Shown here piece after piece: positions 50,218 to 59,278 of a DNA stretch of 64,000 nucleotides. Where the stretch lies: the NCBI RefSeq assembly GCF_000876655.1, contig NZ_JYCN01000009.1, positions 186,001-250,000 of the forward strand. Direction: 5' to 3'. Within the stretch, counting starts at the first letter, position 1. Each line of letters begins with the position of its first letter. The position numbers and the translations under genes are program-made. The DNA comes from Arthrobacter sp. SPG23. GTDB taxonomy: Bacteria; Actinomycetota; Actinomycetes; Actinomycetales; Micrococcaceae. The notes beneath the pieces are model-generated. The model saw nothing but the letters and a program-made list of their open reading frames with translations. It ran no database searches and was not told where the DNA came from.

Positions 50218-51519
50218 TCACCGGGCCGGCGGCTGCCCCGTCACGGGCGTCACCCGGATCCGGGCGATGCGGAGCCTGTCCATGGCGAGCACCGTCAGCA
50301 CGTGGCCCGGCACCTCCACCCGGTCCCCGACGACGGGCAGGCGGCCCAGGCGGGAGATGACGAACCCGGCCACTGTCTCGTAGCGGCCCTCCGGCAGTGA
50401 GATGCCGGTGGCCGCCGCAAACTCCTGCAGGATCAGGCCGCCGTCCACGTCGATGGATCCGTTGGCCACGGTGACGCGGTCCTCGTGGTCGGCCCCTGTG
50501 TCGTACTCGTCGTAGATTTCGCCCACCAGCTCCTCCACCAGGTCTGCCAGCGTGACGATGCCGTCCGTGCCGCCGTATTCGTCCACCACCAGCGCTATGT
50601 GGTGGCCCAGCCGTCGCATCCGCGACAGCGTCGGCAGGACCCGGTTGGTTCCCGGCAGTGGGAGGAGCTCGCGGACAATGTCCTTCACCATTCCCTGGTC
50701 CTGCTGTTCATCCCGGGGCATCAGGTCGCGGATGTGGACGAAGCCCAGGACATCATCCGGGGTCCTGCCGATCACGGGAAACCGCGAATACGGGCCGTCC
50801 CGGACCATACTGCGGGCGTCCGCAATGGTCATGGTGCCGTCGATGAACGTCACCTCGGTCCGGGGGCGCATGACCTCCTGGAGCGTGCGGTCTCCAGCGC
50901 CGAACACGTCGGTCAGGATGTGCCGGCTGCTTTCTTCCAGCAGGTCGCTCTCCGCCACCATGTCCCAGAGCTCCTCGGAGCTGATGCCCTCCCGCTTGGC
51001 GTGCGGGTCACCGCCAAAGAGCCTGACCACGGCGTCGGTGGAAACGGACAGCAGCCAGATGACGGGCCGCATGACCTCGGACAGGACCACCAGCGGCGGG
51101 GCCAGGACCTTGGTGAAGCCGACGGCGCTCTGCATGGCCAGCCTCTTGGGAACCAGCTCACCCAGCACCAGCGAGAGATAGGCCACCAGCAGCGTCATGC
51201 CGATAAAGGCCACCGGCTCGGCCGCGGCGCCGAACCCCGCGCCTTTCAGGATGGGTTCGATATCGGGTGAAATGTTGGACGCGCCGTAGGCGGCTGAGAA
51301 GAAACCGGAGAGCGTCACGCCGATCTGGACGGTGGAGAGGAACCGGTTGGGGTTCCGGGCCAACGCGGCGGCGCGGGCCCCGCGTTTGCCGGTCTTTTCG
51401 ATCCGGCGCACCTGGCTTTCCCGGAGGGACACCAGCGCCATTTCGGTGCCGGCAAAGACGCCGCCCAGCAGCACAAAGAAGAGAACCAAGGCGAAGTTGA
51501 CCAACGTGCCGCTGTCCAT
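50218..51519 (-). CDS. HlyC/CorC (CNNM-like) transporter: DUF21 + CBS pair + CorC domain
   Basis: 433 residues. DUF21 membrane domain with about four helices (1-190; GGVFAGTEMALVSLRESQVR and LSLVLGELVPKRLAMQ), a CBS pair (about 205-335; MRPRTEVTFIDGTMTIADAR and GIVTLADLVEELVGEIYDEY) and a C-terminal CorC_HlyC domain (about 345-425). Relatives export magnesium or act in cobalt/magnesium resistance. Older names call it hemolysin; that role is doubtful. Convergent with the ABC operon. Confidence 0.93.
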   Translation of the reverse strand: MDSGTLVNFALVLFFVLLGGVFAGTEMALVSLRESQVRRIEKTGKRGARAAALARNPNRFLSTVQIGVTLSGFFSAAYGASNISPDIEPILKGAGFGAAAEPVAFIGMTLLVAYLSLVLGELVPKRLAMQSAVGFTKVLAPPLVVLSEVMRPVIWLLSVSTDAVVRLFGGDPHAKREGISSEELWDMVAESDLLEESSRHILTDVFGAGDRTLQEVMRPRTEVTFIDGTMTIADARSMVRDGPYSRFPVIGRTPDDVLGFVHIRDLMPRDEQQDQGMVKDIVRELLPLPGTNRVLPTLSRMRRLGHHIALVVDEYGGTDGIVTLADLVEELVGEIYDEYDTGADHEDRVTVANGSIDVDGGLILQEFAAATGISLPEGRYETVAGFVISRLGRLPVVGDRVEVPGHVLTVLAMDRLRIARIRVTPVTGQPPAR

Positions 51520-51552
51520 GACCTGACACTACCGAATGCGGCCACCAACCGG

Positions 51553-53259
51553 TCACGTCGCGAGTGTCAGCAGCTTCCCGTCCGTCACGGCCTGGCGGGA
51601 CAGCGTTTTGTAGCCCGCCTGTTCGAACAGCACGGTGATGGTGTCCTCCTCGTGCCGCATCACCAGGCCCGGCCCCCATTCCTTGTGCCGGACGGCGGCC
51701 TGGAGCGGGAAAGGGTCACCCCCCGCGGCGGCCGCTGCGGCGTCGTCGTAATCTTCTTCGTAGGCGGAACCGTCGGTGCAGGTATCGCAGTTGCCGCAGG
51801 GCTCGGGGAGGTCCTCGCCGAAGTAGCCCAGCAGGAACTGGCGCCGGCAGGCGTCCGTCTCGGCGTAGCCGCGCATCATCTCGATGCGGGAGCGGTCCAC
51901 GCGCTGGCGTGCTTCGGCATGTTCGACGGCGCGTTCCACCACCCTGGGCAGCTTGGCGCCCGCTTCCAGCCGGATGCCGCGCTTGCCGGTGCGGACGGCG
52001 CGGGTTTCCTGGAGCTGGTTCAGCAGTCCGGTGAGCTTGCGCGGCGAGAAACCGGTCTGCTCGGCGAGGGCCTTCTGCTTCACCGGTCCGCCGGCGGCGC
52101 GCAGTGCCTGGAGGACGGCCAGGAGCGACTCCTCGTCCGGGGTGTGGGTGCCGAAAAACGTGCGCAGGCCCAGGTCCTCGGAGCGGTAGTGCAGGAAGGC
52201 GGAGGCGGGCTGGCCGTCGCGCCCGCAGCGGCCGATCTCCTGGTAGTAGCTGTCCAGCGAATCGGGGATGTCCGCGTGGATGACGAAACGGACGTTGGGT
52301 TTGTCGATGCCCATGCCGAAGGCGGTGGTGGCCACCACGACGTCGAGCTCGTCGTCGAGGAACTGCTGGTGGACGCGGTCCCGCTCACTCTGCTTCCGGC
52401 CGGCGTGGTACGCCTCGGCGCGCAGGCCCAGGGCGGTGAGCCCGGCGGCGTACGCCTCGGTGTCCTTGCGGGTGGCGGCGTACAGAAGGCCGGGGCCCTT
52501 CAGCTCGGCCACCTGCCGGGTCACGGCGCGGCGCTTGTCCTTGTCCTTGTGGTGGCGGATGACTTCCAGCCGGATGTTGGGCCGGTCGAAGCCGTGCACC
52601 AGGACCAGCGGGTCCGCCATGTGCAGGCGCTGCTGGATTTCCTCGCGTACCGGGGGAGAGGCGGTGGCGGTGAGGCCGACGACGGGCGGGTTGCCCAGCT
52701 GCGCGCGGACTTCGCCAAGGCGCAGGTAGTCGGGGCGGAAGTCGTGGCCCCAGGAGGAGACGCAGTGGGCTTCGTCCACCACCAACAGCGGGACGTCCAG
52801 GGCCGCGAGCCGTTCCACGGTCTCGGCCTTGGCGAGCTGTTCCGGGGCGAGGAAGACAAACACGGCGTCGCCGCTCTCCGCGGCTTCCCAGGCGGCGTTG
52901 TTTTCGGAATCGCTGTGGCCGGAGTTGATGGCGACGGCGGCCTGCCCGCCGAGGGTTTCCAGCAGGCCGTCCAGCTGGTCCTCCTGCAGGGCGATCAGCG
53001 GGGAAACCACGACGGCGGGACCGCGGCTTGCGCTGTTTCGGTGCAGTTGGAGCGCGGCCACCTGATAGATGGCGGACTTGCCGTAGCCGGTGGGCATCAC
53101 GGCGAGGACGTCCCGGCCGGCGATGAGGGCGCGCATTCCGGCGAGCTGGCCGGCGCGGAGAGGGGGGAGTCCGAAGGTGCCGGCCGCGAGCTGGCGGATG
53201 CCGGCGTCGGGCACTGGCTCGTTCCCTGGGCGGTTATGCGGTGTTTGGTCAACAGTCAC
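51553..53259 (-). CDS. recQ: RecQ-family ATP-dependent DNA helicase
   Basis: 568 residues from GTG 53259, with GGGAG six bases upstream. Walker A MPTGYGKS (55-62), DEAH box VVDEAHCVSSWGHDFRPDY, motif VGLTATASPPV, then VVATTAFGMGIDKPNVRFVI and YYQEIGRCGRDGQ. The zinc-binding cysteines CRRQFLLGYFGE, then CGNCDTC, complete the RecQ-Ct domain. The HRDC domain is missing, and an SH3-like end (HKEWGPGLVMRHEEDTITVL) replaces it, as in other actinobacterial short RecQ proteins. Role: 3'-5' unwinding in repair. Confidence 0.94.
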   Translation of the reverse strand: MTVDQTPHNRPGNEPVPDAGIRQLAAGTFGLPPLRAGQLAGMRALIAGRDVLAVMPTGYGKSAIYQVAALQLHRNSASRGPAVVVSPLIALQEDQLDGLLETLGGQAAVAINSGHSDSENNAAWEAAESGDAVFVFLAPEQLAKAETVERLAALDVPLLVVDEAHCVSSWGHDFRPDYLRLGEVRAQLGNPPVVGLTATASPPVREEIQQRLHMADPLVLVHGFDRPNIRLEVIRHHKDKDKRRAVTRQVAELKGPGLLYAATRKDTEAYAAGLTALGLRAEAYHAGRKQSERDRVHQQFLDDELDVVVATTAFGMGIDKPNVRFVIHADIPDSLDSYYQEIGRCGRDGQPASAFLHYRSEDLGLRTFFGTHTPDEESLLAVLQALRAAGGPVKQKALAEQTGFSPRKLTGLLNQLQETRAVRTGKRGIRLEAGAKLPRVVERAVEHAEARQRVDRSRIEMMRGYAETDACRRQFLLGYFGEDLPEPCGNCDTCTDGSAYEEDYDDAAAAAAGGDPFPLQAAVRHKEWGPGLVMRHEEDTITVLFEQAGYKTLSRQAVTDGKLLTLAT

Positions 53260-53557
53260 GGTGTGCTCCCGGACGACGGTGCAGTGGCCGGGTGTCTTCA
53301 GCCGTGCCTCCAGCCTAGCGTTCCGGACGCCGGTCCGGGCGGGGTAGCAACACCCTATTTCGCCGGCGCTGAATCGTGTCCATAATGGCCATATAAGCTT
53401 CGGGAATCCGCTCCGTTGGCGGTTGATGCAACGGTTCAGGGTTCCGGGTGGCCGCCCAGGGAGTCGGCGCGGAGGGCGATCACATGGACTGGCGAGGGGT
53501 GGCCGGGCCGTTACCGGGGGAGATATCGCCATTGAGGATGCGGCAAGGAGAAGTGTC

Positions 53558-53938
53558 ATGCTCAAAGATCTGGAAGTCATGGCTGTACTGCCTGCGAAGG
53601 ACATCAACCGGGCCAGGGATTTCTACCGGGACAAGCTGGGACTCGAACCCTCCCGTACCCTGGACGATCAGAACCTGATCTACAGCTGCGGCAACGGGAC
53701 CTCGTTCCTGCTCTACCAGACGGACAACGCCGGCAGCGCCAAGAATACGCAGATGGGCTGGGGCTCCACTGACGTGGAGCGGGATGTGGAGGAGCTCCGC
53801 GGCCGCGGCGTCGTTTTTGAGGAGTACGACTTCCCGGGCCTGAAGACCGAGAACGGCATCGCCACCCTGGACGTGGGCAAGGCCGCCTGGTTCCTGGACA
53901 GCGAGGGCAACATCCTCAACATTTCCTCGCTCCCGTGA
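53558..53938 (+). CDS. VOC-family protein
   Basis: 126 residues from the ATG at 53558 with AAGGAG close by. VMAVLPAKDINRARDFYRDK, LGLEPSRT, and then WFLDSEGNILNISSLP with the glutamate-type metal or polar position are standard glyoxalase/bleomycin-resistance features. Two histidines expected for a metal site are missing, so it may be a binding protein rather than an enzyme. Stand-alone gene. Confidence 0.88.
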   Translation: MLKDLEVMAVLPAKDINRARDFYRDKLGLEPSRTLDDQNLIYSCGNGTSFLLYQTDNAGSAKNTQMGWGSTDVERDVEELRGRGVVFEEYDFPGLKTENGIATLDVGKAAWFLDSEGNILNISSLP

Positions 53939-53967
53939 GGCCTGCGCCCGCCTAGAACGGCGCGGGT

Positions 53968-55227
53968 TCAGACGGCGGGTTCGCGCCTGCCGCGGAAGGC
54001 AATGCTGAGGCTCTGGCGGAAAGTCAGCCGGCTCCGCCGGCTGACAACCACCACGGCGGCCAGGCCTGCCAGCAGCACCACGATGCCGCCGGCGGCTACG
54101 GACCAGCGGGCGCCGAATTCGCTGCCGATCCATCCCATCAGTGGCGCACCGAGGGCGGTGCCGCCCTGCAGGATGGCCAGGTAGAGGGCCAGGACGCGTC
54201 CGCGGAACTGCGGCTCCACGCTGAGCTGGATGCTGGTGTTGCAGCTGTTGAGGAATGTGATGGACGCCAGGCCCACGGGGATGAGGACGGCGGCGTAGAG
54301 CCAGAACGTCGGCGACACACTGCCCAGGAGGGTGAACACTCCCAGGCCCAGGGCACCGCCGAGCATGAACCGCAGCCGCGGCCCGGACCTGCGGGCTGCC
54401 AGCAGGGCCCCGGCCAGGGTGCCGATGGCCATGATGGAGCCCAGGAGGCCGAACTCGCCCGGCCCGACGTGGAATTCAGTGGTGGCCATGAGCGCGTTGG
54501 TGACGGGGAAGTTCATGCCAAAAGCACCAAGGATCCCCACCAGGAACATGATCAGCACCAGGTCGGGGCGGCGGCGGACGTAGTTGATGCCCTCGGCCAC
54601 CTGGTGCTTGCCGCGGCTTGCGGTGACGGCCGGCACCAGCTCGGAGGTGCGGATCCGGAACAGGGAGAACAGGACGGCGGCAAAGCTGGCGGCGTTGAGC
54701 AGGAACACGGGGCCGGTGCCCACCCAGGCGATGAGCACGCCGGCGATCGCCGGGCCGGTGAGCCTTGCGGTGTTGAAGGAGGCGGAGTTCAGGGCCACGG
54801 CGTTGGCGATGTTGTCCTGGCCCACCAGTTCCGAGACGAAGGCCTGGCGTGCCGGCGCGTCGATGGCGCTGGCGATGCCCAGGCAGAAGGCGGCAACGTA
54901 GGCGTGCCAGAGCTGGGCCGTGCCGGTGACCACCAGGAGTCCGATGGCCAGGCCGGTGAGGCCCATGGCCAGCTGGGTCCAGAGCAGGATGACGCGTTTG
55001 CGGTAGCGGTCGGCCAGGACGCCGCCGTAGGGGCCGAACAGCAGCATGGGCAGGAACTGCAGGCCGGTGGTGATGCCCACTGCGGCCCCTGAGTGGTTGG
55101 TGAGGACCGTCAGCACCAGCCAGTCCTGCGCCACCCGCTGCATCCAGGTCCCGATGTTGGAGACCAGTGCGCCGCCGGCCCAGATCCGGTAGTTGCGGTT
55201 TTCCAGGGCGCGGAACATGGCACTCAT
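53968..55227 (-). CDS. MFS exporter of the MarR operon
   Basis: 419 residues from the ATG at 55227. MFRALENRNYRIWAGGALVS and NIGTWMQRVAQDWLVL open the MFS_3 (EntS-like) family; GGVLADRYRKRVIL is motif A. Twelve helices; basic, short C-terminus. The start overlaps the MarR stop by four bases. By context it expels a toxic compound to which the MarR repressor responds. Confidence 0.92.
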   Translation of the reverse strand: MSAMFRALENRNYRIWAGGALVSNIGTWMQRVAQDWLVLTVLTNHSGAAVGITTGLQFLPMLLFGPYGGVLADRYRKRVILLWTQLAMGLTGLAIGLLVVTGTAQLWHAYVAAFCLGIASAIDAPARQAFVSELVGQDNIANAVALNSASFNTARLTGPAIAGVLIAWVGTGPVFLLNAASFAAVLFSLFRIRTSELVPAVTASRGKHQVAEGINYVRRRPDLVLIMFLVGILGAFGMNFPVTNALMATTEFHVGPGEFGLLGSIMAIGTLAGALLAARRSGPRLRFMLGGALGLGVFTLLGSVSPTFWLYAAVLIPVGLASITFLNSCNTSIQLSVEPQFRGRVLALYLAILQGGTALGAPLMGWIGSEFGARWSVAAGGIVVLLAGLAAVVVVSRRSRLTFRQSLSIAFRGRREPAV

Positions 55228-55685
55228 TTGCCGCTCATTTCCTGCATGATGCGGGCGGCGCGGCTGAGGACGGTGCGGTCCTCCTCGCTGAGTCCGGCCA
55301 CGCGCTGGGCAAGCCACGCGGTCCGCTGGTTCCGCGCTGCTTCCAGGACGGTGCGCCCGGCGCCGGTGATGTCCACGTGGACCTGGCGGCCGTCGTCGGG
55401 ATGGGCGCTCCGGGTGACGAAGCCCTGCTCCGCGAGGGCATTGACGATCCGGGTCATGGAGGGTGCCTGCACGTGCTCGCGTTGGGCGAGCGCCCGGAGG
55501 GTGGCGGGGCCGCTGCCGTTGAGTTGGGCGAGGACGGTGTATTGGCCGGGGGTGATGGCCTCGCCGGTGGCCTCGACGCGGAGCCGTCGCGACGTGCGCA
55601 TCACGGCTGTGCGGAGGTCTATGGCCAGGGTGTCCGTGGCGGCGGGGTCGGCTGTGGGCTGGTTCGTGGTTGGGGCGGGGGTCAT
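55224..55685 (-). CDS. MarR-family regulator
   Basis: 153 residues. ITPGQYTVLAQLNGSGPATL, ALAQREHVQAPSMTRIVNAL and the wing HPDDGRQVHVDITGAG form the winged helix; flanking helices form the dimer. A Thr/Ala-rich start of about 20 residues is probably disordered. Two abutting palindromes at 55740-55765 lie 55 bases upstream of the start and fit autorepression of this MarR-MFS operon. Confidence 0.92.
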   Translation of the reverse strand: MTPAPTTNQPTADPAATDTLAIDLRTAVMRTSRRLRVEATGEAITPGQYTVLAQLNGSGPATLRALAQREHVQAPSMTRIVNALAEQGFVTRSAHPDDGRQVHVDITGAGRTVLEAARNQRTAWLAQRVAGLSEEDRTVLSRAARIMQEMSGK

Positions 55686-55739
55686 GCGGGCGGGTGCGCC
55701 TCCTGGCCGTAGGGAAGGAATCCGGGGCTATCCGAATCC

Positions 55740-55765
55740 TTAGCATTGCTAATTAGCTCTGCTAA
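55740..55765. promoter_or_regulatory. double palindromic operator for MarR-MFS operon
   Basis: TTAGCATTGCTAA (55740-55752) is followed without gap by TTAGCTCTGCTAA (55753-55765). Each is a perfect TTAGC-N3-GCTAA palindrome, giving a 13-bp period. The region is A+T-rich and just upstream of the marR start, as for MarR-type operators next to or inside the promoter. Confidence 0.8.
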
Positions 55766-56040
55766 CCATTATGCTCCCGTTCCCCGCTCCTTGTCCACGA
55801 AGGACGGCAGGCGAGGGGGTTGTTGGCGATCGTCCGGAACTGTACGAAGGCGGCAGCGGGACGCACCAATAGCAATTGTTAAGCCGGGAACCTTGAAATG
55901 GTCGGTCTCGATCAAGAACAGATCAAGACTGGCCCAGTATTCGCCCAAGATTCGTCAACCCGAACCATTTATCCATTTCCGGGAAATAACCTCATGAAGA
56001 CGATTTTGCACGGGTTAAGCAGATGCCCTGCGACATTGCG

Positions 56041-56063
56041 GGCCCGGTCTTCGGGCCTTTATT
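56041..56063 (+). terminator. hairpin with T-tract directly upstream of a start codon (possible attenuator)
   Basis: GGCCCG (56041-56046), loop GTCTT, CGGGCC (56052-56057), then TTTATT. This looks like a factor-independent terminator only 14 bases before the ATG at 56077, that is, in the leader of the nuclease gene. The 390-base gap from 55685 holds the MarR operator and this leader; between them (55770-56030) I see no gene, only an A+T-richer stretch. Confidence 0.55.
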
Positions 56064-56076
56064 AATGGGGAAAAGA

Positions 56077-57468
56077 ATGTCGAACTATGTGACCCTTCTG
56101 GGGTCAGCACCTACCGGGGAGGGGCCGAGGCCGCCACGCAAGCCACGCGCTTCCACGTACATCGTCGGGGCCATCACGGCGCTCTTTATGCTTCTCGGCG
56201 CCCTAAGCGGCGGCTTGGGTGGCGCGTTGGTTTTCCTGGCCATTACGGCGGGACTCACCGGCCTCTATGTCCTGGCGACCGGTCGCCGTTCCTGGGCGTG
56301 GCTCCCGGCTAAGCGAAAGGCGGGGGCAATCGCCCTTGCCGTCTCCTTTGCCCTGCTTATCGGCGGTGCCGTCGCAATGCCGCGGACTTCTTCCTGGAAC
56401 GTTGAGGCGGCCTCATCGGAGAGCACCGCGTCTCAGGCCTCCGCTGCGGCGAGCGCTCCTGCCAAGGCGACACCGACGCCGTCGTCCGCTCCAACCGTCC
56501 AGGAGACGGGCGAACCGCTGGATCCTGACAGCCCTTACGTCCTGGCGCAGGGCGTCAGCGCAACGGCTCCGAAGTCCCAGCCCGCCTTTGCCACCAAGGC
56601 GGCGGACCTGCTGGCCACCCTTCCGATCAAGGGCCGCGCACCGAAGACGGGGTATGACCGCGCCCTGTTCGGGCAGGCGTGGGCGGACGTTGACCGGAAC
56701 GGCTGCGACACCCGGAACGACATCCTCAGGCGCGACCTGACGGGCATCACCTACACGAACAGCGTCCCGTGCAAGGTGCAGTCCGGAATGCTGGCGGATC
56801 CCTACACGGGCACCAGCATCAGCTTCCTGCGGGGGAGTGCGACCAGCAGCAAGGTCCAGATAGACCATGTTGTGGCCCTCAGCGATGCCTGGCAGAAGGG
56901 CGCGCAGCAGCTGACCACGGAACAGCGGACGGCCTTCGCCAATGATCCGCTGAACCTGCAGGCCACCGACGGTCCCACCAACATCAAAAAGGGCGACGGC
57001 GACGCCGCCACCTGGCTGCCGCCGAACAAGGGCTTCCGGTGCGAATACGTCGCCCGGCAGATTTCCGTGAAGGCAACGTACAGCCTGTGGGTCACCCAGG
57101 CGGAGCACGACGCGATGGTACGGATCCTGGCCGACTGCTCGGGCCAGCTGGCGCCGACGAATGAGCAGGCGCCCGCCGCTGCGGCGCCTGAGCCGGCTCC
57201 GGCACCCGCCGTTGCTGAGCCTGCGCCTTTTGTGGCAGTCCCTGCCCCGGCAGCGCCCGCCCCCGCTGTGGTTGCGCCGGCTCCCGCTCCTGTTGCTCCG
57301 GCTCCTGTCGTCCAGGCTCCCGCTCCCGTTGCGCCCGCCCCTGCTGCCGCGTACTACGCCAACTGTGCGGCGGCGAAAGCCGCAGGTGCCGCTCCCATCT
57401 ACGCGGGGCAGGCAGGTTACCGGGCTGCCCTGGACCGCGACTCCGACGGCATCGCCTGCGAAGGCTAG
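56077..57468 (+). CDS. membrane-anchored DUF1524/HNH nuclease with C-terminal excalibur domain
   Basis: 463 residues from the ATG at 56077 (GGGGAAAAG upstream). Three hydrophobic helices (about 28-45, 50-67, 83-100) anchor it. A Ser/Ala/Pro spacer is followed by the DUF1524 nuclease (about 165-355: VQIDHVVALSDAWQKGA with the catalytic His, DPLNLQATDGPTN, and cysteine pairs). A Pro/Ala repeat linker (about 365-420) leads to an excalibur module ending LDRDSDGIACEG, a calcium-binding DxDxDG loop. Probably degrades extracellular DNA at the cell surface. The next gene shares the same end module. Confidence 0.85.
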   Translation: MSNYVTLLGSAPTGEGPRPPRKPRASTYIVGAITALFMLLGALSGGLGGALVFLAITAGLTGLYVLATGRRSWAWLPAKRKAGAIALAVSFALLIGGAVAMPRTSSWNVEAASSESTASQASAAASAPAKATPTPSSAPTVQETGEPLDPDSPYVLAQGVSATAPKSQPAFATKAADLLATLPIKGRAPKTGYDRALFGQAWADVDRNGCDTRNDILRRDLTGITYTNSVPCKVQSGMLADPYTGTSISFLRGSATSSKVQIDHVVALSDAWQKGAQQLTTEQRTAFANDPLNLQATDGPTNIKKGDGDAATWLPPNKGFRCEYVARQISVKATYSLWVTQAEHDAMVRILADCSGQLAPTNEQAPAAAAPEPAPAPAVAEPAPFVAVPAPAAPAPAVVAPAPAPVAPAPVVQAPAPVAPAPAAAYYANCAAAKAAGAAPIYAGQAGYRAALDRDSDGIACEG

Positions 57469-57512
57469 CCAAACCCAATCACTCCACAGTTCCAAACTTT
57501 CCTAGGGGAAAA

Positions 57513-58202
57513 ATGAAGAAGACACTGGCACTTGTTGTGCTTACCGGCCTCATGCTGACCGGATGCGGCGGCAAACAGGCGGCATCCTCTGCAACCGCTG
57601 TTGCAGAGGTTGCAGACGCTGTCACGGTTCCCAGCGTGATGGGCCTGACCCTGGATAAGGCCACGGATCAGCTGGAAAACCTTGGGCTCAAGGTCAAGGC
57701 GGACGACACCGTCGACGGCAAAATGATCATGTCCAAGAAGAACTGGCAGGTGACGTCCCAGGACCCCACGGAGGGCGCGAAGGTGGCGAAGGACTCCACC
57801 GTGCACCTCGGCGTCAAGAACCTTGAGAAGGAGGCGGCGGAAAAGGCCGCCGCGGACAAGGCAGCTGCAGAGAAGGCTGCGGCAGTAAAGGCGGCTTCGG
57901 ACAAGGCCGCTGCGGACAAAGCAGCGGCAGATAAGGCGTCAGCGGACAAGGCTGCAGCAGCTGCGGCTGCCGCGAAGTTGGCGGCCGAGCAAGCTGCGGC
58001 TCAAAAGGCAGCGCCGCAGGTGCCGGTAGCTCCCGCGGCGCCCGTAGCTCCCCCTGCCCCGGCAGTCCAGGCGCCGGCCACCGCCTACTACGCCAGCTGC
58101 GCCGACGCGAAGGCCGCAGGGGCCGCGCCGATCTACTCAGGACAGCCGGGCTACCGTGCCGGTCTTGACCGCGATAACGACGGCACCGCCTGCGACAAAT
58201 AG
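57513..58202 (+). CDS. PASTA + coiled-coil + excalibur lipoprotein
   Basis: 229 residues; AGGGGAAAA precedes the ATG. Lipobox LTGC (Cys 18), one PASTA-like domain (about 37-103: VTVPSVMGLTLDKATDQLEN), an Ala/Lys heptad-like stretch (about 104-165, repeated DKAAADKAA) likely to form a long helix, a Pro/Ala linker, and an excalibur module (about 191-229, ending LDRDNDGTACDK). It lies 44 bases after the nuclease gene, whose C-terminal module it matches closely (YYASCADAKAAGAAPIYSGQ). Binding of cell-wall fragments by PASTA is known; the joint role is inferred. Confidence 0.85.
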   Translation: MKKTLALVVLTGLMLTGCGGKQAASSATAVAEVADAVTVPSVMGLTLDKATDQLENLGLKVKADDTVDGKMIMSKKNWQVTSQDPTEGAKVAKDSTVHLGVKNLEKEAAEKAAADKAAAEKAAAVKAASDKAAADKAAADKASADKAAAAAAAAKLAAEQAAAQKAAPQVPVAPAAPVAPPAPAVQAPATAYYASCADAKAAGAAPIYSGQPGYRAGLDRDNDGTACDK

Positions 58203-58328
58203 TCGCCGCTTCCCGCGGCAGCTGTTCTGCCGTGGATGCCTTCCTTCGCTGGAGGGTGTCTACAGCAGACGGCTTTAAGGACAAAGGTTCTCTGATTGCC
58301 CAGACCCGCGGCGGCAGTAGCAGGGAGG

Positions 58329-59222
58329 CTAGTTTGCGTCCGGTCTTCCGCGCCGCACGTGTCTGTGGTGCAGCTCGTAGCTGTCGAATACATCGGCGGC
58401 CGTGGTTCCTGCATGGCCGAATTTGCCGCGAAGGACGTCCGCGAGCCCATCCAGTGCCGCGTGGAGCATGCGCCCGGCGAACTGGAGTTCAGGGCTCTCG
58501 CTGCGTTGGGCCTGGGATGCCAGCTCCTGGGCGTACGCCACCGTTGCGGGCAAGGAGCCGCGCTGCTCGATTTCACGGAAGTAGTAAGTCTCATGGAATG
58601 CGAGCAGGTCTATGCTCACCGATGCCACGTTTCCGGCAATTGACTCCAACAGCCCGGCAGCGTGACTGGGGTCCAGCGCCAGGACACCTGCCGGGCCCGC
58701 AGCCTCCCCGAACAGGGTCAGCTGGTGGGCAAGGGCGCGGCGGCGGTTCAGGGCCGGGAACGTCTGCAGGATCCAGGTGACCGTAGCTGTCAGCAACCCG
58801 AAACCGGTGACCGCCTGGAGGGCAACAACCAGCCTGAGTACCGGGTGGGCTGCCACGATGTCGCCGAACCCCACGGTGGAAAGAGTGACGAGGGAGATGT
58901 AGAGGGCTTCGGCAAAGTCGGCCCGCAGCGGAACCCCGGCTCCGTAGATAAAACCGTCCGTCAGATGGGGCAGGTAGAGCAGGGCCCAGCCGATGGCCGC
59001 CAGACCTGCCCACGCGCCAATGACGGCGGCCATCGCCAAGGGTGCAGCGATGAAGGAGCCCCGGCCCCGCAATTTTCTGGACACAAGCCAGAACCCGCGC
59101 ATGATCGCCCGGCCCAGGGGACCGGAACCGTGCGGGTACAGGAGCGTGCGGAAGACGTCAACGAGCATCAGCAGAACCAGCCCCGCGCCCAAAACCGTCC
59201 AGAGCGTGTCCTCGAAGTCCAT
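58329..59222 (-). CDS. potassium channel family protein
   Basis: 297 residues. Hydrophobic helices at about 8-25, 58-85 and 127-152. The pore loop is LYISLVTLSTVGFGD, where TVGFGD (116-121) is the selectivity filter. Only one pore is present, so a tetramer is expected. The C-terminal 140 residues are soluble and helical and do not resemble the RCK domain; their ligand is unknown. Divergent from the GNAT at 59279. Confidence 0.9.
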   Translation of the reverse strand: MDFEDTLWTVLGAGLVLLMLVDVFRTLLYPHGSGPLGRAIMRGFWLVSRKLRGRGSFIAAPLAMAAVIGAWAGLAAIGWALLYLPHLTDGFIYGAGVPLRADFAEALYISLVTLSTVGFGDIVAAHPVLRLVVALQAVTGFGLLTATVTWILQTFPALNRRRALAHQLTLFGEAAGPAGVLALDPSHAAGLLESIAGNVASVSIDLLAFHETYYFREIEQRGSLPATVAYAQELASQAQRSESPELQFAGRMLHAALDGLADVLRGKFGHAGTTAADVFDSYELHHRHVRRGRPDAN

Positions 59223-59278
59223 GCCTCATCTTAGAGGCGGCACGTATCGCGGAGCAGCCACACGATAGGGTCGTCTGC

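Noticed and set aside
55746..55997. Small plus-strand frame between marR and the nuclease gene
   Set aside because: It begins inside the double operator, has no ribosome site, and its product looks random.
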